The notes under the pieces were generated by a model, which saw nothing but the letters and a program-made list of their open reading frames with translations, was not told the DNA's origin and ran no database searches. The position numbers and the translations under genes are program-made. 64,000 nt of DNA from Paracoccaceae bacterium (GTDB taxonomy: Bacteria > Pseudomonadota > Alphaproteobacteria > Rhodobacterales > Rhodobacteraceae), in the NCBI GenBank assembly GCA_902602765.1, contig CACKSH010000006.1, forward strand, positions 47,136 through 111,135, in the 5' to 3' direction. This document shows positions 56,521 through 64,000 of this stretch, in pieces. Every line of letters starts with the position of its first letter. Position 1 is the stretch's first letter.

Positions 56521-58926
56521 TCAATGTGTAACAGCACCGGGAGGTCCGTCGTTTTCTGTTATCGACGAGCTTTTTTGTTCGTCGTCATAATTTGGATCCC
56601 ATTCTATTGGTTCCGGTTCTTCGACTAAGGCATATTTTATTACTTCGTCAACATGTGATACCGCTACAATATTTAGACCATCTTTTACGTTGTCTGGTAT
56701 CTCAACCAAATCTTTCTCATTGTCTTGCGGAATGAGCACGGTTTTAATTCCACCTCTCAGTGCTGCAAGAAGCTTCTCTTTTAGACCGCCGATCGGCAAT
56801 GCATTACCTCGTAAGGTTACCTCACCAGTCATTGCTAAATCTTTTTTTATTGGGATACCGCTTAAAACGGAGACTATTGATGTCACCATTGCAAGTCCTG
56901 CGCTTGGTCCATCTTTCGGGGTAGCTCCTTCTGGAACATGAACATGAATATCTAGCTTGTCAAACCGAGTGGGTTTAACTCCAATTTTTGGGCTAATAGA
57001 TCTTACATAAGAACTGGCCGCGTCAATCGACTCCTTCATCACATCACCAAGTGTGCCGGTCGTTTTCATTCTACCTTTGCCCGGTAATTTTAAAGCTTCT
57101 ATTTGCAGCAAGTCACCACCTGCTGATGTGTAGGCTAGTCCAGTGACCACTCCTACTTGATCCTGCAGTTCTGCCAAGCCGTATTTAAATTTTCTCACTC
57201 CCAAGAACTCAGATAAATTTTCTGGAGTAATTGTAACTGATTGACTTTCTTTTTTAACAATCTTTGTGACAACTTTCCGTGCTAGCCGCGCTATTTCACG
57301 CTCTAAGTTTCGCACCCCAGCTTCACGAGTGTAAAACTGAATAATAGCAGTAAGCGCTTTGTCTGAAAGCGAAAACTCATCCTTTTTTAATCCGTTGTTT
57401 TTGAGCGATTTTTCCAATAGATGCCGAAGAGCAATCTCCCTTTTTTCATCTTCGGTGTAGCCTGCTAATGGAACTACCTCCATCCGGTCAAGTAGTGGCC
57501 CAGGCATATTGTAGCTATTAGCTGTGGTTAGAAACATGACGTTTGAGAGGTCATATTCAACTTCCAAATAATGATCGGAAAATGTACTATTCTGTTCTGG
57601 ATCAAGAACTTCGAGCATCGCTGAAGCAGGGTCTCCGCGAAAGTCCTGTCCCATCTTATCAATTTCATCAAGCAAAATCAATGGGTTAGTTGTCTTTGCT
57701 TTCTTTAGTGCCTGGATAATTTTACCAGGCATTGATCCTATGTATGTACGTCTATGGCCACGTATTTCACTTTCGTCGCGAACCCCGCCTAAAGAAATTC
57801 TGATAAATTCACGACCAGTAGCTTTCGCTACTGATTTTCCAAGTGAAGTTTTTCCTACACCAGGGGGTCCAACCAAACACATAATTGGGCCTTTGACCTT
57901 TTTACTCCGTTGCTGAACAGCAAGATATTCTACGATCCGTTCTTTTACTTTTTCTAAGCTATAGTGATCATCATCTAGTATTTTTTGAGCACGATTGAGA
58001 TCTTTCTTGACCCTTGATTTCGTTCCCCAAGGAAGGCACAAAAGCCAATCCAAATAATTCCTTACTACAGTTGCTTCTGCAGACATTGGTGACATGGACT
58101 TAAGTTTTTTTATTTCAGCTTCCGCTTTTTCTTTTGCTTCTTTACTGAGTTTCGTAGCTTTCACTCTTGCTTCCAGCTCAGCGATTTCGTTCTGACCATC
58201 TTCGCCATCACCAAGTTCCTTCTGAATGGCTTTCATTTGCTCATTTAAATAATACTCCCGTTGTGTTCGCTCCATTTGCGATTTAACTCGAGTTTTTATT
58301 TTTTTCTCTACTTGCAAAACGCTAACTTCACTTTGCATGTGCGAGTAAGCCTGCTCCAAGCGTTCACTAATGATCAAATTTTCTAATAACTTTTGTTTTT
58401 CTTCAACTTCAATTCCAAGATGTCCGGCTATCAAATCAACCAATTGACGTGGATCTTCCGCGCTAGCTACGGATGCTAGCGCTTCCTCAGGAATGTTTTT
58501 CTTTATTTTAGCGTATTTTTCGAATTCTGAAGCAATTGTTTTTTGTAAAGCTTTGATTGTTTCAGCATCTCCCTCATCTTCTATGAGCTCTTCTGCATAG
58601 GCCTCAAAAAATTCTTCATTTTCGACAAAGTCTGAAATTTTTACGCGCGTACTACCTTCTACCAGTACTTTGACGGTCCCATCTGGAAGTTTTAAAAGTT
58701 GTAACACGTTGGCTAACACGCCAACACTATAAATACCCTCACTCGTTGGTTCATCATCTGTAGCATCTATTTGACTGGATAAAAGAATTTCTTTGTCCTC
58801 GGCCATGACCACCTCGAGTGCCTTTACAGATTTCTCTCTGCCTACAAACAATGGAACAACCATATTTGGAAAGACCACGATGTCGCGGAGAGGTAGCACA
58901 GGATATAAAGTTGAGTCGTTAGCCAT
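56521..58926 (-). CDS. lon: ATP-dependent protease Lon
   Basis: About 801 residues from ATG 58926. Lon degrades misfolded and regulatory proteins. The N-terminal LonN domain opens with YPVLPLRDIVVFPNM. The AAA+ domain has Walker A GPPGVGKTS (about residue 352-360) and ILLDEIDKMG. The C-terminal protease domain has catalytic Ser (about 673) in PKDGPSAGLAM and the lysine of PIGGLKEKLLAA. An open frame reaches 58983, but the family start and a GGTGA site favour 58926. A heat-shock-type promoter (59000-59027) lies upstream. Confidence 0.95.
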   Translation of the reverse strand: MANDSTLYPVLPLRDIVVFPNMVVPLFVGREKSVKALEVVMAEDKEILLSSQIDATDDEPTSEGIYSVGVLANVLQLLKLPDGTVKVLVEGSTRVKISDFVENEEFFEAYAEELIEDEGDAETIKALQKTIASEFEKYAKIKKNIPEEALASVASAEDPRQLVDLIAGHLGIEVEEKQKLLENLIISERLEQAYSHMQSEVSVLQVEKKIKTRVKSQMERTQREYYLNEQMKAIQKELGDGEDGQNEIAELEARVKATKLSKEAKEKAEAEIKKLKSMSPMSAEATVVRNYLDWLLCLPWGTKSRVKKDLNRAQKILDDDHYSLEKVKERIVEYLAVQQRSKKVKGPIMCLVGPPGVGKTSLGKSVAKATGREFIRISLGGVRDESEIRGHRRTYIGSMPGKIIQALKKAKTTNPLILLDEIDKMGQDFRGDPASAMLEVLDPEQNSTFSDHYLEVEYDLSNVMFLTTANSYNMPGPLLDRMEVVPLAGYTEDEKREIALRHLLEKSLKNNGLKKDEFSLSDKALTAIIQFYTREAGVRNLEREIARLARKVVTKIVKKESQSVTITPENLSEFLGVRKFKYGLAELQDQVGVVTGLAYTSAGGDLLQIEALKLPGKGRMKTTGTLGDVMKESIDAASSYVRSISPKIGVKPTRFDKLDIHVHVPEGATPKDGPSAGLAMVTSIVSVLSGIPIKKDLAMTGEVTLRGNALPIGGLKEKLLAALRGGIKTVLIPQDNEKDLVEIPDNVKDGLNIVAVSHVDEVIKYALVEEPEPIEWDPNYDDEQKSSSITENDGPPGAVTH

Positions 58927-58999
58927 ATTGTTCACCATTTTAGCTGCTCGATAATTGATTGCGTAGAGCTTAAGTACGCTCATTATGTTGTTAGATAAG

Positions 59000-59027
59000 A
59001 AGTGGGGTTTTATTCGTTTTATTCAAC
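59000..59027 (-). promoter_or_regulatory. Putative RpoH (sigma-32) promoter of lon
   Basis: On the minus strand GTTGAAT (59027-59021) and CCCCACTT (59007-59000) are separated by 13 bases. This is close to the sigma-32 consensus of CTTGAAA, 13-15 bases, CCCCATNT. It lies about 75 bases before the favoured lon start, which fits a heat-shock gene. Rest of the 338-base gap between lon and tRNA-Asp: AT-rich, with two copies of AGCGTAATATTT at about 59075 and 59097, and no gene seen. Confidence 0.55.
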
Positions 59028-59264
59028 CAGTGTTTTCTTTTATTTTAGTTTTTTATTAGAAAAATTTTGGATAAGCGTAATATTTAAAATAAAATTAGCG
59101 TAATATTTTTTTAAAAATGTCTATTAAGATGATTTTATTATCATTTGAGTAATTTGTTGTTATATCCAACCGAGACGCATAATGGATCCCAGGAAAAAGA
59201 AAAAATATATTTGCCTAATTGAGCGCTTGACGGGGGTCAGCAGTATGAATAAACAGCCATTAAC

Positions 59265-59341
59265 GCGGTTGTAGCTCAGTTGGTTAGAGTACCGGCCTGT
59301 CACGCCGGGGGTCGCGGGTTCGAGCCCCGTCAACCGCGCCA
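59265..59341 (+). tRNA. tRNA-Asp (anticodon GUC)
   Basis: 77 nucleotides with encoded CCA. Acceptor GCGGTTG pairs with CAACCGC. The anticodon stem CCGGC/GCCGG encloses CTGTCAC, so the anticodon is GUC. Tgt would normally modify this tRNA. The last 22 bases are partly repeated at 59473-59494. Confidence 0.97.
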
Positions 59342-59472
59342 ACAAACTTCAATAAAATCAAGTACTTAGGTCGCCGAGATACCCTCTCAGTGCCTAGCCA
59401 GTGCCTAAAATATTTGGGGGGTGACGGGAATACGGCTTCAAATCCCTTGAAATACGACATGAAATTTCGTTG

Positions 59473-59494
59473 TCGAGCCCCTTAAACCGCGCTA
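59473..59494 (+). repeat. Degenerate repeat of the tRNA-Asp 3' end (possible att remnant)
   Basis: Matches the last 22 bases of tRNA-Asp (59320-59341) at 19 of 22 positions: TCGAGCCCC is identical, and then TTAAACCGCGCTA replaces GTCAACCGCGCCA. Integrases that insert in tRNA genes leave such 3'-end duplicates. About 130 bases separate the two copies and no integrase gene is seen in or near them. The intervening DNA has a short direct repeat (CAGTGCCTA twice around 59389-59408). Confidence 0.5.
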
Positions 59495-59577
59495 CATTTT
59501 TCTATTAAATTCAAATGCCCTTGTCGGATAATCATTCCAAAAGAGCGAGAAAAGTAATAGATTTTACTACAATATTT

Positions 59578-59991
59578 TTACTTTAACCTCGTATTTCTAT
59601 TATCTAGCGAAAAGCTACCTGCTCCATGTGCAAAAACATACAAAAGCCCCCCAGACAAAGCTATATTTTTCATAAAAGAGATTTGCTGCATTGGATCTAA
59701 AAAATTCATATGAAATAGCACAGCAGTTAAAAAACAATAGCCACAAAGTAAAATAGCACACACTCGAGTTTTCCAGCCAAAAATTAGGCCAATACTGCCA
59801 AAAATCTCAACAACGATGACCAGTGGTAAAAACGAGCCGGATATCCCCATACTCTCCATCCAGCCAACTGTTTCATCGTAGTATAGAACCTTTCGATAAC
59901 CTAGTATCAAGAAAACTTGAGCCATCAATAATCGGCCAAGTGGTTTCGAAATCTTATCTACAAAAGAATAATATTCGTGTATTTTAATCAA
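59578..59991 (-). CDS. DoxX family membrane protein
   Basis: 137 residues with four predicted membrane helices. The opening PLGRLLMAQVFLILGYRKV and the following EIFGSIGLIFGWKTR, CGYCFLTAVLFHMNF segments fit the DoxX/YphA family. Members are linked to oxidative-stress membrane complexes or to quinone reduction, but the role is uncertain. It is followed upstream on the same strand by the DUF2470 gene, 39 bases away, so they may be co-transcribed. Confidence 0.8.
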   Translation of the reverse strand: MIKIHEYYSFVDKISKPLGRLLMAQVFLILGYRKVLYYDETVGWMESMGISGSFLPLVIVVEIFGSIGLIFGWKTRVCAILLCGYCFLTAVLFHMNFLDPMQQISFMKNIALSGGLLYVFAHGAGSFSLDNRNTRLK

Positions 59992-60030
59992 AGTTATGTT
60001 CCTTAATATTTTGCCTTAAGTTTTTACTAA

Positions 60031-60327
60031 TTAGTATATTTCAAAGTCCCGGTATAAATGGGCATGCTTTACCAATTCGGCCTTGTATTCCTCCGGAGAT
60101 CCACAGGATTTTGAAAATTTTGCAAAATACAACGAACCACCTGACTGAATGTAATAACCATCAACCCTTAAGTTATCCATTTTGGCATTGTTGTCTTTTA
60201 TTCCATATTGTCCGTGTAAGGTTGAAGCAATAGAGTTCGAATGGTCTTCATTCATATGTTTAATTATTCTTGCTGCTGCTTCAATAAGCCAATGCGGATG
60301 TCGTGCACTTGAATTATGTTTAGCCAT
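60031..60327 (-). CDS. DUF2470 family haem-utilisation-like protein
   Basis: 98 residues from ATG 60327, or 104 from TTG 60345. The ATG has GCGGGA upstream and is preferred. The IIKHMNEDHSNSIASTL stretch is the DUF2470 signature, seen as the C-terminal domain of HugZ-type haem-handling flavoproteins. Here the flavin-binding part is missing, so the domain stands alone. Function unknown. In the same orientation as the DoxX gene. Confidence 0.75.
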   Translation of the reverse strand: MAKHNSSARHPHWLIEAAARIIKHMNEDHSNSIASTLHGQYGIKDNNAKMDNLRVDGYYIQSGGSLYFAKFSKSCGSPEEYKAELVKHAHLYRDFEIY

Positions 60328-60660
60328 AATGTCCCGCGCTTTCAAAAATAGTAAATTATGTTCTTAATTTTTAGTTGGTTTATCCAAAGCAACGCCACTT
60401 TTCAATAAAGAACCTGGCTTTGATTAAGTTGGGAATTAATTTTGATTTTCGTTAGGAATTTTTAAAATAGTCCGTAACTGTTTCATCTAGCTTAAAGCAC
60501 TACGGCGGATGAGACAAAAATACGCCCATCGTCTAAAAAATATGCATGGCTTCAGGTTTATGTTCGGGTTTGTATTTAAAAACTTTTTTTGTAAAATTTA
60601 TTCTATATAAAAACTAATAGCGGTTCATAAAATTTAAATTTTTATATTCATTAAGAAGTT
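60328..60660. other. Intergenic region between DUF2470 and amidotransferase-like genes
   Basis: 333 bases without a gene I can support. It is AT-rich and must contain divergent promoters. No hairpin of note, RNA gene or recognisable operator is seen. The amidotransferase start at 60661 has only a weak AAGAAG ribosome site. Confidence 0.6.
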
Positions 60661-62037
60661 ATGCCTAAAAAAAATTCTAAGAACAAAAAATGGAGAAGTA
60701 CTTCCTCCTGGTACAATAAAAATACCAATTCAATTCATGCTATTCAAACTCTGATTGGGCATTTTTTATCCGATCGGCATTCAAACAGCCTGTTATCTAA
60801 TGCTGATAATCTAATTCAATTTCAGCAGCTATCTGGAACTTGGGGGACTGAACCATTTGAAAAGGTAGTTAAAGATCAGATTGATCTAAATTATGTTTTA
60901 GAAAACCCAGATATCTCAAAAAATGTTATAAGTATAATTGAACCGGCAAATCATGTAGGTTTGAATCCACAAGTCGAAGGAGTAAGAGCTTCTTCCAATA
61001 TAGCGTATATTGGAAGAATTGTTGCGGACTGTGACTCTATTTTGTTTCCCCTTTGGGAAAGTGGAGTATCAAATATTGATAATCTCTTGAAAGTACTTCA
61101 AAGGTCTTTGGCTATAATTGTTGAAGGAGGCCACCCTTCGGCTAAAGACGGGGCCTCATTTGTAGACTCAAAGATAGATCTGGAAGAATTACAATCGCTA
61201 ATGGAAGAAATCATCCTGGCAAGAGGACATAAAAGTACCCCGGCTATCTTTATATGTTTAGGTCACCAGCTCGCCGCACAAGCGCATATAAATTTAATTA
61301 AAAAAGCTGTTTTAATGATTTCTCAAAAATTATCTACTGTTCTTTCACAAGATAGCTATCAGTATGAAGCCTTAATATCATTATGTAATCGAATAAAGAA
61401 TGTAGGTCAGTCCTTAAAAGTTATAAAAAATAATACTATTATCGCTGAAGGATGGGATGATCCACACTTCGCCGTGGCCCTAAATGAAGTTACAGAAGTA
61501 GGCAAATGTGAATTGGAAAAATACAGTCATGATGGGAAACATCCATCCAATGAATTCAAAGAATTACTGATTAAGCATAACCAAACAGCATCAGAATATG
61601 ACGGTATCGTAGAGCAATCTATAACTTATGAGAAGAACCTAGAGTTACTGATGTTTCATTCTGATGAGGTCAATGAAGAAGCTATTCTTTTCGCAAATTG
61701 GGCTTATTCGAACTTGCACGATACACTAGCCTCATCTCGAGATTTAATTTCAATTTCATCTTTGTCTTGGTTATTAACTCTACCTTCTTCGGTAGAAATA
61801 TTGTGTTCTACCTCAGAAGCAGAAAAGAAACTCACAGATGTAGCCGCCACGTGTATAAATTATAAAGACTATGAAACTCAAAGGGTGAGACGATCTTTCA
61901 GTTTTCAATTTCACCCTGAATTGCTTGCTGATTTACGTGAATTTAACAAATCTGGAAGTCATGATTATAATTTATTTAAAAAAGATGATGGTGTCAGAAT
62001 GCTCATGAGAGTTCTTTATGAGTGTATTCTTGACTAA
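60661..62037 (+). CDS. Class I glutamine amidotransferase-like protein, unusual architecture
   Basis: 458 residues. I do not recognise a named family. A class I GATase triad is visible: Cys199 in FICLGHQLAAQAH, and His418 with Glu420 in FQFHPELL. IVEGGHPSAKDGAS before it resembles the oxyanion-side loop of such domains. In GMP synthase the Cys and His lie about 95 residues apart; here they are 219 apart, so some 120 helical residues are inserted. No synthase or acceptor domain is fused. The N-terminal 15 or so residues are lysine-rich. It is divergent from the DUF2470 gene and followed by a channel gene 58 bases later. Confidence 0.6.
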   Translation: MPKKNSKNKKWRSTSSWYNKNTNSIHAIQTLIGHFLSDRHSNSLLSNADNLIQFQQLSGTWGTEPFEKVVKDQIDLNYVLENPDISKNVISIIEPANHVGLNPQVEGVRASSNIAYIGRIVADCDSILFPLWESGVSNIDNLLKVLQRSLAIIVEGGHPSAKDGASFVDSKIDLEELQSLMEEIILARGHKSTPAIFICLGHQLAAQAHINLIKKAVLMISQKLSTVLSQDSYQYEALISLCNRIKNVGQSLKVIKNNTIIAEGWDDPHFAVALNEVTEVGKCELEKYSHDGKHPSNEFKELLIKHNQTASEYDGIVEQSITYEKNLELLMFHSDEVNEEAILFANWAYSNLHDTLASSRDLISISSLSWLLTLPSSVEILCSTSEAEKKLTDVAATCINYKDYETQRVRRSFSFQFHPELLADLREFNKSGSHDYNLFKKDDGVRMLMRVLYECILD

Positions 62038-62095
62038 ATAGGTTTTTCAAGTTTGCTAATTTTACAATATTTATAAATGCAAAAAGGGTTCTAAT

Positions 62096-63325
62096 ATGAT
62101 GGAAAAAATCCAAATATGGCTAATTGGATCTGGCACAGAGGTTTTTATCTTTCTGCTGGTTTTATTTTTGGTTGCTCTAATAGCTAATTTTGTTGTTAAG
62201 CGGATTTTTTTGCTAGTTTTAGATCGCTTGTTGGAATTTACCACATGGGATGAATATCTAGAGGTTGAAAGATTTAAAATTATCCCGCGTCTTGCTAACA
62301 TAATACCCGCGTTAGTTATTGACATAGGCTTATCGTTTGCCAACAACATTCCAGATAAATTGCTGACAATATTACAAAATGTTACAGATTCATTTATAAT
62401 CTTAACTATAGCATTGGCTCTCAGCGGTGTTCTCAACTTAGCAGACAACCTATATCATCGCGAAATTGGTGAGGAGCAGCCTGAGCTGAGAGGGTACGTT
62501 CGTATACTCAAAGTGGTTCTGTCTGGCATCACCACAATCTTAATAATTGCGACTCTTTTGGACACCTCCCCCTTCGTGCTTATATCTGGTCTGGGTGCAA
62601 TGACGGCAGTTATATTGTTGATTTTTCAAGAGACAATTCTTGCGCTAATCGCAGGCTTCACAATTACCTCGAGTAATATATTGAGAGTTAATGACTGGAT
62701 TGAAATGCCGGCGCTTGGTGTGGATGGTGATGTCATAGATATTTCTCTTTACAACGTGAAAGTTCAGAATTTCGACAAAACCATCGTCACTATTCCTGTA
62801 AGGAAACTTACAACTGAAAGTTTCAAAAACTATCGTGGAATGCATAAGTCTGGTGGACGACGAATTAAGCAATTACTTCATATAGATCAAAGGAGCCTTC
62901 GGTTTTTGGATGAGTCAGAAGTGCTTAAGCTCAAGGAATTTTCACTAATTCGTGGCTATTTGGATGAAATCCTTGAGCAATTCTCAGAATTGAAAGCAAC
63001 TCAAAATAAAAAAAGCCAACACCGAACCGATATGAGCCTCATTTCCAATCTCAGCATTTTTCGAAAATACATGTTTGAGTATATTAGTGCGCATGCCGAT
63101 ATAAAACAGGATTTGGCGAAGCTAATCCGCAATAGAGGTTCTGGTCCTCAAGGTGTGAAAATTGAAATTTACTGCTTTACCAACACAACCAATTGGGCAG
63201 AATATGAAGAAATTAAAGCTAGAATAGCAGAGCATCTCCTAGCAATTGCTCCAGAATTTGGTCTCGCACTTTATCAATACCCTAGCGGCAATGAAGCGAT
63301 TGGTGAAGAAATACTGGTATCTTGA
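62096..63325 (+). CDS. YbdG/MscM-like mechanosensitive channel
   Basis: 409 residues. About five membrane helices lie in the first 200 residues, including a last one with GAMTAVILLIFQETILALIAGF, which resembles the pore helix of MscS. A beta domain with DWIEMPALGVDGDVIDISLYNVKVQNFD follows, then a long C-terminal domain, as in E. coli YbdG (415 residues). Such channels release solutes on osmotic downshift. ATG 62096 has AAGGG seven bases upstream. Confidence 0.85.
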   Translation: MMEKIQIWLIGSGTEVFIFLLVLFLVALIANFVVKRIFLLVLDRLLEFTTWDEYLEVERFKIIPRLANIIPALVIDIGLSFANNIPDKLLTILQNVTDSFIILTIALALSGVLNLADNLYHREIGEEQPELRGYVRILKVVLSGITTILIIATLLDTSPFVLISGLGAMTAVILLIFQETILALIAGFTITSSNILRVNDWIEMPALGVDGDVIDISLYNVKVQNFDKTIVTIPVRKLTTESFKNYRGMHKSGGRRIKQLLHIDQRSLRFLDESEVLKLKEFSLIRGYLDEILEQFSELKATQNKKSQHRTDMSLISNLSIFRKYMFEYISAHADIKQDLAKLIRNRGSGPQGVKIEIYCFTNTTNWAEYEEIKARIAEHLLAIAPEFGLALYQYPSGNEAIGEEILVS

Positions 63326-63895
63326 ATATTAATTTATTTATGCTCGGACACGCTGATTTGGCGGGGAGTCCCCATATTTAGTGTTCCATTACAAACGTCT
63401 GTTTACCAGTTGCGTACCTCCAGCGGGATGCAATGGTACGTTATACAGCCAGTGATGCAGTTTTAAGCCAATATCAGTGTAGTTAGTGTAGTCTGTGTAA
63501 GCATTTTTGGAAACTTTCTATAGACTATTCTCTGGAGACTTTTCTGATTTGCCTACACTACCTACACTATTATACTTCTTCTTTAACGAGGAAGGGGTAA
63601 TAATCATATAAGCACCCCCTCGTATAAGCAGGATGCACAAGCAGCCCCCTTCCACTGGTCAGATAAAACAGTCAAGCAACGTATAAAAAGTCTTTTATAG
63701 TCAAAATAAAATTTTCCAATAAAATACCTATTTTTTAATAAATGATAAAACCCCTCCGTCTTAAGAAAGACTAGCCTGTGTCATTCAGTGGCGCAATGAA
63801 AAGCTGAAGTGGGACAAATAACTACAGATTTTGTACTAGCTAGGTAGGGTGAGATTGTTAGATTTGAAGGGTATATAGTCATAAAAGGATGACAA
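63326..63895. other. 570-base non-coding region with inverted and direct repeats
   Basis: No gene is supported. It holds a 16-base inverted repeat (63476-63491 and 63553-63568, 15 of 16 matching), an 8-base inverted repeat GGAAGGGG/CCCCTTCC (63590-63597 and 63646-63653), and several AAGCA(C/G)CCCCCT-like copies. This type of sequence is common near plasmid or phage replication genes and attachment regions, but no such gene is nearby. Confidence 0.5.
63476..63568. repeat. 16-base inverted repeat
   Basis: AGTGTAGTTAGTGTAG (63476-63491) and CTACACTACCTACACT (63553-63568) are reverse complements at 15 of 16 positions, 61 bases apart. Each arm is itself a tandem TAGTGTAG pair. It may form an extended stem or mark a mobile-element boundary. 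Confidence 0.55.
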
Positions 63896-63940
63896 ATGCG
63901 TTTAGTTAATAAAGAAGCAATGGTCATTGCAGCGATATGA
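63896..63940 (+). CDS. 14-residue leader ORF
   Basis: ATG 63896 to TGA 63938-63940 encodes MRLVNKEAMVIAAI. AAGGA lies at about 63886-63890, so the spacing suits translation. Its stop overlaps the start of the next gene (ATGA), which suggests translational coupling. Too short to assign a role. It may simply set ribosome loading for the secreted protein. Confidence 0.45.
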   Translation: MRLVNKEAMVIAAI

Positions 63941-64000
63941 AAAAATTTTTTTTATTTTTTGTTGGTTTTTTTCTAATCACATCCAATCTGAGTTTTGCTG
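63937..64000 (+). CDS. Secreted protein, partial (signal peptide only)
   Basis: Begins at ATG 63937 and runs off the window. The 21 codons read MKKFFLFFVGFFLITSNLSFA, a typical Sec signal peptide with a Lys-Lys start, hydrophobic core and a possible signal peptidase site after SFA. Nothing of the mature protein is in view, so no function can be given. Confidence 0.6.
   Translation, partial: MKKFFLFFVGFFLITSNLSFA

Noticed and set aside
59342..59577. A second tRNA gene next to tRNA-Asp
   Set aside because: Only the 3' end is repeated. No acceptor 5' strand or anticodon arm can be drawn.
63326..63895. CRISPR array in the repeat-rich region
   Set aside because: The repeats are short, inverted or irregular, with no regular spacers and no cas gene in the window.

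Overview
The window is a stretch of chromosome from an AT-rich alphaproteobacterium, most likely a marine low-GC member of the Rhodobacterales/Rhodobacteraceae. The main pointers are an alphaproteobacterial dcw cluster ending ftsZ-lpxC, a DddP-type DMSP lyase, a four-subunit sarcosine oxidase operon, a split cytochrome c maturation (ccm) locus, and a DUF3445 heme-dependent oxidative N-demethylase-like gene. Most of the DNA is core genome. The species call is inference from gene content, not from a marker-gene search.

Layout. 1-12452 (+): end of mraY, then murD, ftsW, murG, murC, murB, ddl, ftsQ, ftsA, ftsZ and lpxC. This is the peptidoglycan precursor and divisome cluster, with several start-stop overlaps. 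12638-14281 (+): a variant CMP-Kdo synthetase-like gene and a 2-oxoglutarate oxygenase-like gene. 14278-16207 (-): ccmI, ruvX and a DUF1289 gene, facing the previous pair. 16387-21604 (+): soxB-soxD-soxA-soxG, then sodB and rarD. 23362-27381: a LOG-family gene (-), a LysM protein and an Atm1-type ABC exporter. 27402-32275 (-): an RND efflux pump and its adaptor. 32439-35944 (+): a YfgM-like TPR protein, bamB and der. 35979-37277 (-): serS. 37497-41190 (+): yajC-secD-secF and a TauE/SafE permease. 41332-44038 (+): ccmA-ccmB-ccmC-ccmD-ccmG. 44059-49683 (-): acnA, purB and dddP. 49838-50575 (+): the DUF3445 gene. 50577-52346 (-): glnA and glnB. 52615-55479 (+): tRNA-Leu, tig and a frameshifted tgt. 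55483-58926 (-): a candidate small membrane protein, a cyclic-nucleotide-binding protein, tRNA-Val and lon. From 59265 (tRNA-Asp) onward the region is more accessory: a degenerate copy of the tRNA-Asp 3' end, DoxX, a DUF2470 protein, an unusual class I glutamine-amidotransferase-like protein, a YbdG/MscM-like channel, a 570-base non-coding stretch with inverted repeats, and the start of a secreted protein behind a 14-codon leader ORF.

How the genes work together. The first 12 kb builds and divides the cell wall. bamB, secDF-yajC and lpxC serve envelope biogenesis. ccmI and ccmABCDG mature c-type cytochromes. The metabolic genes suggest use of methylated plankton metabolites: DddP splits DMSP to DMS and acrylate, SoxBDAG demethylates sarcosine, and the DUF3445 protein may oxidatively demethylate a methylamine. 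glnA/glnB, next door, handle the released ammonium.

The most notable observations are: (1) DddP, with every known metal-binding and catalytic residue at the published position; (2) tgt broken by an A7 tract and lacking a usable in-frame start; (3) an attachment-site-like repeat of the tRNA-Asp 3' end; (4) a perfect 18-bp palindrome framed by 9-bp direct repeats before ftsZ; (5) the glnA terminator embedded in the last codons of the convergent DUF3445 gene; (6) a heat-shock-type promoter before lon; (7) the orphan amidotransferase. No complete new defence or mobile system is visible.
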